NCBI GenBank assembly: GCA_963667595.2
Contig: CAXXWD010000001.1
Location: 1,612,001-1,676,000 of the forward strand
Source of the DNA: JAHJQZ01 sp963667595
GTDB taxonomy: Bacteria > Pseudomonadota > Alphaproteobacteria > Rhizobiales > Devosiaceae
Length of the DNA stretch: 64,000 nucleotides
Direction: 5' to 3'
Under the pieces are notes generated by a model that worked only from the letters and a program-made list of their open reading frames with translations, was not told the origin of the DNA and made no database searches. The translations under genes and the position numbers were made by a program. Below, piece after piece: positions 32,181 to 42,761 of this stretch. How positions within the stretch are numbered: the first letter of the stretch is position 1; each line of letters starts with the position of its first letter.

Positions 32181-32615
32181 ATGACCGATCTCAAGTTGAT
32201 CGCCCTCGACACCGAGGATCTCGATGCCCTTTCCGCCCAGGTCCAGGATGCGGTTTTAAAGGTCGGGGACATGGGGTTTGCCCATGCGGACCGCCGTTTT
32301 GCCCTGATGCTCAACCGGTTCGACTGGACGACAACCGGCGGACGTGCCAAGGGCCAGCGCAAGCGCGCCGCCTTGAGAATAGAAAATGTGCTCGGCGTGC
32401 GCTTTACGGGATTCGATCCGAAAGCCAGCGATGGCGTGTTGGAATTGCTCGCCATTCGCTTCGAGGAAAAGGATGCGCCAGCGGGTGTGATCACGCTCGA
32501 TTTCGCCGGAGGCGGCACCGTGGCACTTGACGTGGAGTGTCTGGAAGCGCGATTGCATGATCTTGGCGCGGCCTGGGCTGCCAAGGCGGTTCCCGCCCAC
32601 GACCTGTCCGCGTAA
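32181..32615 (+). CDS. DUF2948 family protein
   Basis: 144 residues starting MTDLKLIALDTEDLDALSAQ. It contains DAVLKVGDMGFAHADRRFAL and MLNRFDWTTTGGRAKGQRKR AALR, the DUF2948 pattern, and GGTVALDVECLEARLHDLGA at the end. ATG 32,181 is chosen over 32,151. DUF2948 genes regularly lie between murA and hisD in Alphaproteobacteria. The function is not known; a cytoplasmic protein without membrane segments. Confidence 0.85.
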   Translation: MTDLKLIALDTEDLDALSAQVQDAVLKVGDMGFAHADRRFALMLNRFDWTTTGGRAKGQRKRAALRIENVLGVRFTGFDPKASDGVLELLAIRFEEKDAPAGVITLDFAGGGTVALDVECLEARLHDLGAAWAAKAVPAHDLSA

Positions 32616-32660
32616 AGACTAGACCCGTAAAGTCCTTATTCCAGAAGACGGATACGTTCC

Positions 32661-33953
<1,293 letters not shown>

Positions 33954-35002
33954 GACCGCTGAACGGGCTTTCAGAGCAACCGACCGTATTTCGACGGTCA
34001 CACTCGATCCCTATACCATCACCTCGATCAATCCCGAGGCCGAGCAGGAATGGCGGTTGGCCATCGACGACCTCGTCGAGGACAACCGCTTCGCGCCGGC
34101 GCGGAGTGCCGCCGACGGGCCGTTCGCCCTGCATCTGTCGATCATGGGCAACTATATCCTTGTTGATATCCGTACCGCGGAAGTCTCCGAACCGATCGTG
34201 GCCCATTACGTGTCGCTGTCCCCGTTCAAGGGATTGATTCGCGACTATTTCCGCATTCGCGACCTTTATTACGAAGCGGTGAAATCTGGATCGGCCTATC
34301 GCATCGAAGCGGTCGACATGGGGCGCCGGGGCTTGCACAACGAAGCTGCCGACCTACTGACCGACCGTCTCAAGGGCAAGGTCGAGATGGATCACGAGAC
34401 GGCGCGGCGCCTGTTCACGCTGATCTGCGCCGTGCAGCCCTATGCGTCCCGCATCGATCCGCGCGATGCCAAGCTGCCGCTCGTCTTGTTCGTGTGTTCG
34501 ATGAACGCGGTCAGATCGCCCATGGCTGCGGCGCTGGCGCGGCGCGCCTTTCCGGCCGAGGTCATTTCCCGCTCGGCGGGCGTAAGGAACGGAATTGTCG
34601 ACGGTTTCGTGCATCAGGTCATGGACGAGATGGGCGTCGACATGTCGGCGCACACGCCGCATACGCTCGACGAACTGGTCTCGATCCATTTCGATCTCGT
34701 CGTGCCGATGTCGGACGAGGCGGCCGAAATCGTCACCGCCCGCAAGATTTCCGCTGCCGCGATCGAACGCTGGCGGGTGCCGGACCCGAGCCAGGTGGAC
34801 GGTTCGCGCGATCAAAAGCTCGCTGCCTATCGCGCGCTCAGGGACCTTCTCGACAAAAAGGTGCGCGATCGATTGTCCCTGTTGGTGGCAGGTGGTTCAC
34901 AAAGCGTATGAATTCCTATAGTTTGCGCCACAATTCGCCCCGGACCGGTTGGTTGCGGGGCTTTGGGTCTGCCGGAAATGGCCGGCCATTCCAGGAGACG
35001 TA

Positions 35003-35221
35003 ATGGCTAAAGAAGAAGTGCTCGAGTTCCCGGGCGTGGTCGTAGAGCTGCTGCCCAACGCGACGTTCCGCGTCAAGCTCGAGAACGAACACGAGATCAT
35101 CGCCCACACCGCCGGACGCATGCGCAAGAACCGTATCCGCGTTCTGGTCGGCGACAAGGTTCTGGTCGAGATGACCCCCTATGACCTGACCAAGGGCCGA
35201 ATCACCTATCGCTTCAAATAG
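35003..35221 (+). CDS. infA: Translation initiation factor IF-1
   Basis: 72 residues, MAKEEVLEFPGVVVELLPNA through KGRITYRFK, an S1/OB-fold protein almost invariant in bacteria. IF-1 occupies the ribosomal A site during initiation. Start at 35,003 behind AGGAGACGT; the longer frame from 34,949 is not used. It is followed 12 bases later by maf, an order conserved in Alphaproteobacteria. Confidence 0.97.
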   Translation: MAKEEVLEFPGVVVELLPNATFRVKLENEHEIIAHTAGRMRKNRIRVLVGDKVLVEMTPYDLTKGRITYRFK

Positions 35222-35233
35222 ATCGCTTCGCGA

Positions 35234-35872
35234 ATGGCGCGCCGACCCGACCTCATTCTCGCTTCGTCCTCGCCGCGCCGGCTGGCTCTTTTGAACCAGG
35301 TCGGAATCGAGCCCGAAAACCTGGTGCCGGCCAATGTCGACGAGACGCCGGACAAGGGCGAATTGCCGCGCCGGCTGGCCCAGCGCCTTTCCGATCTCAA
35401 GGCCCTGACCGCCCAGCACAAGGCCCGTCAGACCGGCTTGACGGAAAATGCGCTGATTTTGTCCGCCGACACGGTGGTGGCCGTCGGGCGCCGTATCCTG
35501 CCCAAGGCGGAGACCATGGACGAGGCGGCGCTGTGCCTCAAGCTCCTGAGCGGGCGCAACCATCGCGTCTATACCGGCATGACCCTTATTAACACCAGCG
35601 GCCGCCTGCGCCGGCGTATGGTGGAAACCCGCATTCGTTTCAAACGCTTGAGCCCGAAGGAAATGGAAGCCTATCTGGCCAGCGCCGAATGGCGCGGCAA
35701 GGCCGGCGGTTACGCCATCCAGGGCATTGCCGGCAGTTTTGTCGTCAAATTGAGCGGGTCCTATTCCGCCGTGGTCGGCCTGCCCTTGACCGAAACGGTG
35801 CAGCTTCTGGGCTCCGAAGGCTATCCGGTCCATTTCAACTGGCTCAACCAGCCCGGCCTCAGCGGTGTGTGA
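35234..35872 (+). CDS. maf: Maf-like nucleoside triphosphate pyrophosphatase
   Basis: 212 residues. LILASSSPRRLALLNQVGIE is the Maf phosphate-binding motif, ALILSADTVVAVGRRILPKA contains the catalytic Asp, and GYAIQGIAGSFVVKLSGSYS is the C-terminal signature. Maf enzymes hydrolyse non-canonical or excess dTTP/UTP-like nucleotides to monophosphates, and are linked to septation control. It overlaps yacG by eight bases. Confidence 0.95.
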   Translation: MARRPDLILASSSPRRLALLNQVGIEPENLVPANVDETPDKGELPRRLAQRLSDLKALTAQHKARQTGLTENALILSADTVVAVGRRILPKAETMDEAALCLKLLSGRNHRVYTGMTLINTSGRLRRRMVETRIRFKRLSPKEMEAYLASAEWRGKAGGYAIQGIAGSFVVKLSGSYSAVVGLPLTETVQLLGSEGYPVHFNWLNQPGLSGV

Positions 35873-36077
35873 ATCCAAGATCACCCGTCTCAGGCCAACC
35901 CGGCCCTGTCCGATCTGCGGCAAGCCTTCGGTGCAGCAGTTCCATCCTTTCTGCTCGGCGCGCTGCGCCGATGTCGATCTCAACCGCTGGCTTTCCGGCG
36001 CCTATGTCATCCCGGCGCGGGACGATGAGGAAGAAGACGAAAAGAGCCTGCCTGAGACGGATGAGGGCGAGGCGTAG
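35865..36077 (+). CDS. yacG: DNA gyrase inhibitor YacG (zinc-binding)
   Basis: 70 residues starting at GTG inside the end of maf. The four zinc-binding Cys are RPCPICGKPSVQQFHPFCSA RC; RWLSGAYVIP follows. YacG binds GyrB and blocks DNA binding. The C-terminal tail is acidic (DDEEEDEKSLPETDEGE). The position after infA-maf is the usual one. Confidence 0.93.
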   Translation: MCESKITRLRPTRPCPICGKPSVQQFHPFCSARCADVDLNRWLSGAYVIPARDDEEEDEKSLPETDEGEA

Positions 36078-36131
36078 ACCTGCGTTAGTTTGTGGCCTTC
36101 CGCCCCTGATCCGGCTGAAAATGACGTAGCG

Positions 36132-37400
36132 CTATGCCGCCGGACCGAACGTTGTTCCTTCGAAAATCGACGGATTGAGGAACTGGCGCTCGACAAGCAG
36201 GCGTCGGTCGATTTCGCCGAGACCGGCTTCGTCGCACAGGTCCGGCAAGCGGGCGCGGATGACGGCGATCTGATCGGCGATGATCGCCGAGGCGGTTTTC
36301 GCATCGATGAGAAAATGGCGCGCCGCCGCCACGCAGGTTTGAAGCTTGCTGGCGCGCGCGTGGCCGTGGATCAGCATGGCCTGGCTGGCTTCGTTGCCGG
36401 CGCGCGCCTGCGGACAGATGTCGTAGGCGGGCGTCAGGCTGAGGGTCCTGCCGTCCCAGAAAGCCGCATGGTTGCGGGCGTGGTCGTCGGTATTGCCGCA
36501 AAGAATGTTGAAGACCAACCGACCGAAAAGCTCGCGGAGCGTTTCCTTCGGATGGGAAAACCGGTGCCGGACGATCTCCGCCAGATCCTCGTAGCTGGCA
36601 TAGCGCGCCATCATTTCGTCGAGCGCCAGAAGGGTCAGCGCCGAAACCATGATGCGGCGCTGGTAGCCTTTTTCGGTTTTTTGCCTATCGAAACGCTCGA
36701 TGAGCAACACGTCCTTTCCGGCCGCCTTTTCGAGGCGTACCGCGGCGACCTCGAGGCCGATTTCGGCGGCAAGGCGCATCGCCACATATTCGCCCCTGAC
36801 GACGTCGAATGTGTCCGTGTTCGAGGAAAACTTGGCAATCCATTTGCCACGGTCATCCTCGATCAACGCTTTCGGCCGGGCGCCGCCGAGCGAACTGCCG
36901 TGAAACAGCGCCTGATCGAGTTCGGGGTTCAGCGGAATGCCGTGTTCGACCTTGTGCGCCGCGTGCAAAAGCTCGTCGATATTTGCTTCCCGAACTGCGC
37001 GCGGTGTGTAGGAGGTGGCCGAGGCCTGGAAATCGAGGGCGCCGACGCGGTCGGAGCCGGATTCGAGCAGATAGGTCAGTTCATCGATCCGGCCCGGATC
37101 GATACCGGCGCCCCTTGACCCGTAAAGACGGTTGAGGATGACCCGACGCCCCCAGGCGTCCGGTGCGGCATCGCGCAGGCAACCGGCCAGCTCCATTTTC
37201 GGGTGCGGTGCGATCGCGCCGGGCACCAGCGGCAGTTCGGGTTCGTAAAGCGGGATGGCGTTGGTGCGGGCGAGATAGGACCGTCCGTAGTTGAAAATCA
37301 GCCGGGACCCGTCCCGCCACAACCGACCGGCAACGACGGGGTCCGTCGCACTGGGCAACCAGACCCAGACGAAGGCCTCTTCGGGCGCGCTAGAAGTCAT
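36132..37400 (-). CDS. hipA: HipA-type serine/threonine kinase toxin
   Basis: 422 residues on the minus strand. The HipA N-terminal domain (VVAGRLWRDGSRLIFNYGRS) and kinase core are present: GGARPKALIEDDRGKWIAKF with the ATP-binding Lys, EYVAMRLAAEIGLEVAAVRL, the catalytic GNTDDHARNHAAFWD and the DFG-like TPAYDICP. HipA phosphorylates glutamyl-tRNA synthetase or similar targets and causes growth arrest. The hipB gene starts upstream and its 3' end overlaps the first 11 bases. Near-normal length (HipA of E. coli 440), no defect seen. Confidence 0.92.
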   Translation of the reverse strand: MTSSAPEEAFVWVWLPSATDPVVAGRLWRDGSRLIFNYGRSYLARTNAIPLYEPELPLVPGAIAPHPKMELAGCLRDAAPDAWGRRVILNRLYGSRGAGIDPGRIDELTYLLESGSDRVGALDFQASATSYTPRAVREANIDELLHAAHKVEHGIPLNPELDQALFHGSSLGGARPKALIEDDRGKWIAKFSSNTDTFDVVRGEYVAMRLAAEIGLEVAAVRLEKAAGKDVLLIERFDRQKTEKGYQRRIMVSALTLLALDEMMARYASYEDLAEIVRHRFSHPKETLRELFGRLVFNILCGNTDDHARNHAAFWDGRTLSLTPAYDICPQARAGNEASQAMLIHGHARASKLQTCVAAARHFLIDAKTASAIIADQIAVIRARLPDLCDEAGLGEIDRRLLVERQFLNPSIFEGTTFGPAA

Positions 37401-37728
37401 CCTTCACCTTCGTGTGCGCGGCCCGCGCGGCATGTGGCAACAGCGTCAGCGTCTTTTCGGCGGTCGCGGTCCTGTGCGCCAGTTCGGCGTGGTCGGCGCC
37501 GAACAGGGGAATGCCGACGATCGTTGCCACTTCGAAAACCGCGCCGATGGCACAGCCCATGTCGCCGCGTTCGATCCGCTGCAAAAGGCCGCGCGAAATG
37601 CCCGCCCGCTCGGCCAGCGCTTCGAGCGTCAGTTTCCGTTCGATCCGTCGCTGGCGGATGGAAAGCCCGAAAAGCGTCATCGCCTCGCGGGAATAGCGCG
37701 AATAGGCCCGTGTGGTCGGTTTCGTCAT
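37390..37728 (-). CDS. hipB: HipB-like helix-turn-helix antitoxin
   Basis: 112 residues from ATG 37,728 (MTKPTTRAYSRYSREAMTLF). Central HTH of the Xre/Cro type: SIRQRRIERKLTLEALAERA GISRGLLQRIERGD. The C-terminal part is Ala-rich. A longer frame to 37,860 reads through the operator repeats and is not preferred. The gene overlaps hipA by 11 bases, so toxin translation depends on the antitoxin, and the product probably represses the pair at the inverted repeats upstream. Confidence 0.85.
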   Translation of the reverse strand: MTKPTTRAYSRYSREAMTLFGLSIRQRRIERKLTLEALAERAGISRGLLQRIERGDMGCAIGAVFEVATIVGIPLFGADHAELAHRTATAEKTLTLLPHAARAAHTKVKDDF

Positions 37729-37740
37729 GTCTTGTCCGTT

Positions 37741-37858
37741 TATGGACCGGGAAGATATCATCCGGTCCACATATGGATCACTATCAGGAATTCTCGAAAA
37801 GTAAAGGCATAAGTCCATAAACGAGCCGTCAACGGGCATTGCGGATCGTTTATGGATC
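37741..37858. promoter_or_regulatory. Two inverted-repeat operators of hipBA
   Basis: TATGGACCGG (37,741-37,750) faces CCGGTCCA (37,762-37,769), and TCCATAAACGA (37,814-37,824) faces TCGTTTATGGA (37,846-37,856). All contain the half-site TATGGA/TCCATA. This is the layout of HipB operators, two palindromes upstream of the antitoxin gene. Confidence 0.65.
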
Positions 37859-37892
37859 AAAAACGGAAGTGTTTTAGAAGAAGGCAGCCGGA

Positions 37893-38654
37893 TTACGGCG
37901 TCATCTGGCCGCCATTGACGTCGATGATCTGGCCGGTGATGTAGCCCGACATCGTTTCCGAGCTTAGAAAAACATAGGCGCCGACGCAGTCCTCGACCGT
38001 GCCGAGCCGCCCAAGCGCAATGGCTTCGAGCGCCGCCTGACGTTTTTCCTCTGAGGTTTCGGCGTGAAAGGCGGTGTCGATGAAGCCGGGCGCCACCGTG
38101 TTGACGCGGATTTTGTAGGGAGCGAATTCGCGCGCCATGTTACGCGAGATCGAGTGCACCGCCGCCTTGGCGGCCGAATAGATCGACGACCCGCCGGCCC
38201 CGCCACTCCGTCCGGCGATCGAGCCGGAATTGACGATGGCGCCGCCACCGGCCGATTTGAGATGGGGCAGGGCCGCCTTGGTGACGGTATAGACCGAGCG
38301 CACGTTGAGATCGAACACCTGGTCGTAAAGCGCGTTGTCGAAATCCTCGTTGCTGAGACGCCGGATCATCGAACCGGCGTTGTTGATAAGGATATCGAGC
38401 CCACCGAGCGCCGAAACCGCGTCCTCGACGATATGCGCCGCGCTTTCCGCCTCGGCCACGTCGCCGGAAACCAGCGCGGCGAACCCTTTTTCGTTTTCGA
38501 TATCCTCGACGACCTTTTGCGCCGCCAGAATGCTGGTATGGCCATGCACCGCGATTCTGGCGCCGAGCCGGCCCATCTCGCGCGCCACGGCCGCGCCGAT
38601 GCCGATCGAGGAGCCGGTAATCAGAACCCGTTTTCCCTTGAGATCTTCAAGCAC
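37893..38654 (-). CDS. Short-chain dehydrogenase/reductase (FabG-like)
   Basis: 253 residues from GTG 38,654, preceded by AGGGAAA. TGSSIGIGAAVAREMGRLGA is the NAD(P) site, NNAG (LINNAGSMIRR) and the catalytic Ser/Tyr/Lys (NSGSIAGRSG, YSAAKAAV) are present, and PYKIRVNTVAPGFIDTAF follows. Substrate not predictable; sugar or 3-oxoacyl substrates are usual. ORFs upstream to 38,861 are out of similarity. The stretch 38,655-39,050 upstream has no convincing gene. Confidence 0.88.
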   Translation of the reverse strand: MLEDLKGKRVLITGSSIGIGAAVAREMGRLGARIAVHGHTSILAAQKVVEDIENEKGFAALVSGDVAEAESAAHIVEDAVSALGGLDILINNAGSMIRRLSNEDFDNALYDQVFDLNVRSVYTVTKAALPHLKSAGGGAIVNSGSIAGRSGGAGGSSIYSAAKAAVHSISRNMAREFAPYKIRVNTVAPGFIDTAFHAETSEEKRQAALEAIALGRLGTVEDCVGAYVFLSSETMSGYITGQIIDVNGGQMTP

Positions 38655-38988
38655 GCTTGCGTTTCCCTTGCTGATTGTCACCGAGCCATTAGCACAGGCG
38701 GAGCCTGTCGCGAAACGGCTTCGTCGCCCTCCGGTCCGGCGCGTCAGGCGCTTTTGACACGAAACCGGGCGATTTGGAGCGGCGGGCGAAACAACGAGCT
38801 TAAGGTTTTTGCGCCAACCTGTCGTGACCCCCAGGAAATGAAACCGGGTGCTTTGATGCAATCAGCACGCCCGCTGCTCCAGCCGCATTTTCCGCTTTTT
38901 CGGCATTTCGATGCCGTGTGTGCGGCCTTGTCGACAAACTTGTCATAAACAAAGATGACAGCAGGGTGAAAACCATGCTCATGCCTTC

Positions 38989-39016
38989 TGGACAAGCCCG
39001 ATTTGACACCCTATAA
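38989..39016 (+). promoter_or_regulatory. Putative promoter of tRNA-Phe
   Basis: TGGACA (38,989-38,994), 16 bases and CTATAA (39,011-39,016) lie 35 bases before the tRNA start. Not a perfect consensus; assignment by position. Confidence 0.35.
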
Positions 39017-39050
39017 ACCGCCCACATTTCGCGCTGACCGGCGCGGAAGG

Positions 39051-39126
<76 letters not shown>

Positions 39127-39203
39127 TGCTACCTTTAGCGCATTGACCTGCCATAACAAATTGGCTTTGCTGCGTTTTTAGATCACCCGACTGTCACACA
39201 CGG

Positions 39204-40802
39204 GTGTCGCACATGGTAGTTATGATGGCTAGGCCGACACGACGCAAAGCGTCGTCAATGAAGCAGCTCCGACAGCGCATTCCGACCGATCTTCGCGAGA
39301 AGGCTGTAGGTCAAGTGTTGGTGATCCCTCTTGGCAACGACGAAGCCACGGTCCGTATCACTCCCCAGATGGAGACGGTGCAAGTGTCGCTTCGAACCCG
39401 CGATCCAGTTGAGGCAAAAGCGCGGCATGTCGTGGCGATGGCTTACCTGAATGGTGTATGGGCGTCTCTGCGCGAGAAGCCGGACAAGCTCTCCCACAAA
39501 CAAGTCGTTGCTTTAGCGGGGGAAGAGTATCGGGAACTTGTCAGTCGACACGAAGACAATCCGGGAACACCCGAGGGGTGGGAGGCTCTGCGGGAAATCG
39601 AAAACCGGATGACAGGCAGTGGCCTACAAATCCGACAGGGAGTGGCCAAGCCTGAGCCCCCATCTCGTCTTGCTCGTTTGCTTGCTCGGTACAATCTGGC
39701 TGTCGATGAAGGCAGCAAAGCTCGACTTCGCAAAGAGCTTGTGCGGGCGGCCAGCGAGGCGATGAGCAGGCTAGAGAGAAACGCCAACGGCGACTACAGC
39801 CCGGATGCAAATCTTGAGCGGTTCCCCGAGCTTCAGGTCGATACCAAGGTCAGACCAAACGACGCGTCCGAGGCAACCTTTAGCAGCCTCCTTGAAAGTT
39901 GGTGGTGCGAAGCAAAAGCGGGGGGAGGCTCTCCGCGCACGTATCAGGCTTACAGAACAGCAATGCGCCACTTCGCAAACTTCCTCGGGCACGAGGATGC
40001 AAGGAAGGTGGAACCGAAAGACGTGGTCAGGTTCAAGGACGACCGGGTCAAGGCTGGACTGTCTCTCAAAACCATAAAGGACAACGACTTGGCCGGCATC
40101 CGGCGCATTCTCGGGCATGCGGTAGCCAACTTCATCATCCCTTCAAACCCCGCGAAGGGCGTAACAGTAAAAGTCGGCAAAGGGGTGACAAGAACACGCT
40201 CCCACGGTTTTACGGACGAAGAGGCCATAGCTGTCCTTCGACATGCCAGAGATCACAAGCAAGGCCGTGAGGGTAGGAAGATATATGCAGCCAAGAGATG
40301 GGTGCCTTGGCTTTGCGCCTATACCGGAGCGCGTGTTGGCGAAATGGCACAACTGCGCAAGGAGGATGTCATCGAGGAGGATGGCTACCGGATGCTTCAT
40401 GTCACTCCGGATGCCGGAACGGTGAAAACGAAAGCGGAAAGAGACGTCCCTATCCACTCGCACCTCGTTGATCTGGGCTTTCTAGAGTTTGTCGACAAAG
40501 CCCCCAAGGGGCATTTGTTTCTCGATCCGAGGAAAGATGGTGATGTCCTGAAGCCTCTCGGCACCGTCAAGAACCGTGTCCGGGACTTTGTTCGACAAGC
40601 TGTGCCCAACAAGGATGTCCAGCCGACGCATGGTTGGCGGCACCGGTTCAAGACAATCGGACGCAATCTGCAAATCTCGGAGTACATGCTCAATGAGTTG
40701 AACGGACATGCTCAGACCGAAGAAGCCGCCAAGTACGGCGACTACTCACCAGAAGCGAAGTCAGCTGCCATTGAGAAGTTTCCTCGCTACGACGTGTCGT
40801 GA
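39204..40802 (+). CDS. int: Tyrosine recombinase/integrase of the island
   Basis: 532 residues. N-terminal SAM-like region (SPRTYQAYRTAMRHFANFLG) and a catalytic domain with Arg in YTGARVGEMAQL, H-x-x-R in THGWRHRFKTIGR, the second His in LNGHAQTEEAAKYGDYS and the Tyr just after it. Similar to integrases of tRNA-targeting islands. The gene lies 77 bases from the att repeat and reads away from the tRNA. ATG 39,204 is the first; alternatives at 39,213 or 39,225 are possible. It appears intact, so excision could still occur. Confidence 0.92.
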   Translation: MSHMVVMMARPTRRKASSMKQLRQRIPTDLREKAVGQVLVIPLGNDEATVRITPQMETVQVSLRTRDPVEAKARHVVAMAYLNGVWASLREKPDKLSHKQVVALAGEEYRELVSRHEDNPGTPEGWEALREIENRMTGSGLQIRQGVAKPEPPSRLARLLARYNLAVDEGSKARLRKELVRAASEAMSRLERNANGDYSPDANLERFPELQVDTKVRPNDASEATFSSLLESWWCEAKAGGGSPRTYQAYRTAMRHFANFLGHEDARKVEPKDVVRFKDDRVKAGLSLKTIKDNDLAGIRRILGHAVANFIIPSNPAKGVTVKVGKGVTRTRSHGFTDEEAIAVLRHARDHKQGREGRKIYAAKRWVPWLCAYTGARVGEMAQLRKEDVIEEDGYRMLHVTPDAGTVKTKAERDVPIHSHLVDLGFLEFVDKAPKGHLFLDPRKDGDVLKPLGTVKNRVRDFVRQAVPNKDVQPTHGWRHRFKTIGRNLQISEYMLNELNGHAQTEEAAKYGDYSPEAKSAAIEKFPRYDVS

Positions 40803-40865
40803 ACAAATAACAGAGGCTCGCGTACGCGCTTCGGTTCTGAAGAGACAGCAACTTAGGAGGCTGGT

Positions 40866-40964
40866 ATGGCAGTCGTTCCCTTCCCCAAGAGCAACCCCCG
40901 CACCCAAGACACACTGAGCGTCGTCTATGCGCTATGTCTCCCAGTTTCCCAAGTGGATCATTGA
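40866..40964 (+). CDS. Very short ORF downstream of int (32 aa)
   Basis: MAVVPFPKSNPRTQDTLSVV followed by YALCLPVSQVDH. A perfect AGGAGG lies six bases upstream of the ATG, which is the only reason to list it. The next ORF (40,927 on) overlaps it in another frame, and the two may be parts of one frameshifted gene. Confidence 0.3.
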   Translation: MAVVPFPKSNPRTQDTLSVVYALCLPVSQVDH

Positions 40965-41121
40965 ACACGAGCGGGCGGATGACGGGATGCCCTACGTGAC
41001 TGCCAAACAAAGGCTGACCGGAGCAATCCTCGGAGCACATCATGGGCCGGATGGATGGGCTGTGCTCAATGAGCGATGGCAGGTGGTGACCCGTTCCCCC
41101 GACCTGCGGACGGGCGCTTGA
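40927..41121 (+). CDS. Small island protein (64 aa)
   Basis: MRYVSQFPKWIIEHERADDG through RTGA, rich in Trp and with HGPDGWAVLNERWQVVTRSP. No recognised family. It overlaps the short ORF before it by 38 bases in a different frame, so a +1 slip would join them. No ribosome site of its own. Downstream 41,122-41,233 has no gene. Confidence 0.35.
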   Translation: MRYVSQFPKWIIEHERADDGMPYVTAKQRLTGAILGAHHGPDGWAVLNERWQVVTRSPDLRTGA

Positions 41122-41233
41122 ACACGCTCTTAGTTAGCCCCATGGGTCACCACGGCCAGAGGAGCTTGCAGGTCGGGGGCCGGGAAAACCCCCGGCTCAA
41201 CCTAGTGGGAGCCTAGGGGGCGGTGTATCTGCC

Positions 41234-41536
41234 CTAGATGGCGGCAAGGGCGAGAGCATCCGTTTTGGTCTCGAAGGACGAACGGGTACGCCGCCGCATA
41301 TGGAAGCCTGTCTTGCCGTTCTCTTTCAGTCTCCACGCCCCCCAGCTCCTCAGCGGACGCGGAAGGAAACAAAGCGTCTCCTCTCGATAGACCTCAACCT
41401 GGGCTTCCGGATCGGCTCCCGCTTCGATCATTCTACGGGCGAGGATGTCGATGATCCCGCTCTTCTCGCGGGTGACGCTTAATCCCATCTCGTCGCACTG
41501 GGCGGTGTCCGATCCGATGAGGTCTATTTGATACAT
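41234..41536 (-). CDS. Small island protein (100 aa)
   Basis: Minus strand, MYQIDLIGSDTAQCDEMGLS through TDALALAAI. AAAGGAAC precedes the ATG at good distance. The middle (REKSGIIDILARRMIEAGAD) is helical and the C-terminal half basic. Resembles short phage-like orphan genes; unknown function. No partner gene on the same strand nearby. Confidence 0.5.
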   Translation of the reverse strand: MYQIDLIGSDTAQCDEMGLSVTREKSGIIDILARRMIEAGADPEAQVEVYREETLCFLPRPLRSWGAWRLKENGKTGFHMRRRTRSSFETKTDALALAAI

Positions 41537-42664
41537 ACATTCAGTTCCTTTCTCTTGGGCAGTAGGGCGAGTTGGGTCGCATTAGGTCCGCACAGCGTGG
41601 TTGCGTGTGTCTGGCGGGGCATGGTCGGCAGAAATGGAAAAGCCCGTCCTTGGTCGGAACGGGCACGGAACAATCACGTTGTTTTGGGGGCGATGTTAGT
41701 TGGGCAGTGTCCGCCTGTGCCTAGCGAGAGCCGCGAGGCGAACGTGTCGTGTGTTCGTCGCCTTCCGAAACCGGGACGAGCAAGACAGAAATCGAGCGGA
41801 CACGGAGACGGCTCCAGCGACGCCGCTCAGGTTTCGCAATGGCCGATATTTGTTGTCGTGGAGCGGCGAAAGAGTCGCGAGGCGGTAGCCCTACCAGAAA
41901 CATCCCAAACTCGCGTCCACACCTTGAACGGGACCATACCCTGACCCCACCAAGGACGGAGATCCCATGGTGCAGACGATGGGTACACCCGCTCAGAAGG
42001 GAGTGAGGATGGGGCTTCCTCTGACGCGGCGTCTCTCGTGTCATGAGGCGAACATGCTCGGTGTACCTACGGTGATGCCGAAGGTCGGGAGTTCATCCCG
42101 AGCAAGAGGGTCAATCAATTGGTGGGGGGCGTTGGGTTGTGGGACCTAGCCAGCGACCGGGCCGTTCTCGCAGGGTGATCATTCGTTGTCAAAGAGAGAC
42201 GAAAGGGGCGTCGACTACTACCTCACGGGGTCAACCTCATTCGCTTGTCCTGACCCGTGACGGGCGCAAAGGACACACGTACTAGACCCCCACCGTAGAC
42301 ACGTAGTCACCTTCAGTTCCCCGGTGGGCAGACACTCCAGATTGGATTGATATTGGGGATTGGGATTGGAAGGACCCAAGGCAGTCCCCCCTGTGTATAG
42401 GTATAACCCCTCAGTTCTAAAGGGTCAAAGAATGTAACTCACTGATATTGCGGTCAGATTTGTGGTCGCCCGTTGCCTGCTGCTTCCCGGCCTTATCGCC
42501 CCGAAAAGAGCCTGTCAGGTCGATGAGAATGCCGGTGGCGTGTACAATCGGACGTCTGCTCGACGAGAGACGCACCAGAGAGCGCGTCTTGATGCCGTTC
42601 AGTGGGCCGATCAGGCGGTTTGTCGAGTATCCGCTCCCCCGCTGCCTGCTCTAGAGCCATGATG
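41537..42664. other. Stretch without a convincing gene; possibly decayed
   Basis: 1.1 kb with only short Arg/Ser/Pro-rich frames that look like noise. A hairpin GCCCGT/ACGGGC (41,643-41,665) followed on the minus strand by TTTTCC reads like a terminator for a minus-strand gene, but no intact gene precedes it. This suggests loss of a gene rather than a regulatory region. Confidence 0.5.
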
Positions 42665-42665
42665 G

Positions 42666-42761
42666 CTAGGAGAAAATCCGGTCTAGTGTGAGCCACAACA
42701 GCGCCCCGAAGTTGAAGCACAGGCAAGCCACCCCGAACCGGAACGCCTCTCGACTGCTCAT
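42666..42761 (-). CDS. Very small membrane ORF coupled to the serine recombinase (31 aa)
   Basis: MSSREAFRFGVACLCFNFGA followed by LLWLTLDRIFS, one likely transmembrane helix. Its ATG overlaps the TGA of the recombinase gene (TGATG), which argues for translation if the recombinase were intact. Low confidence. Confidence 0.25.
   Translation of the reverse strand: MSSREAFRFGVACLCFNFGALLWLTLDRIFS

Noticed and set aside
30518..32584. 688-residue minus-strand frame opposite murA and DUF2948
   Set aside because: Antisense of two well-conserved genes; composition is the His/Arg/Asp-rich pattern typical of shadow frames in GC-rich codon sets.
38744..38995. 83-residue minus-strand frame before tRNA-Phe
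   Set aside because: No ribosome site and no similarity; overlaps the likely promoter of tRNA-Phe.
41749..42006. 85-residue frame in the island gap
   Set aside because: Ser/Arg/Thr-rich noise; other frames look the same and no start signal is seen.
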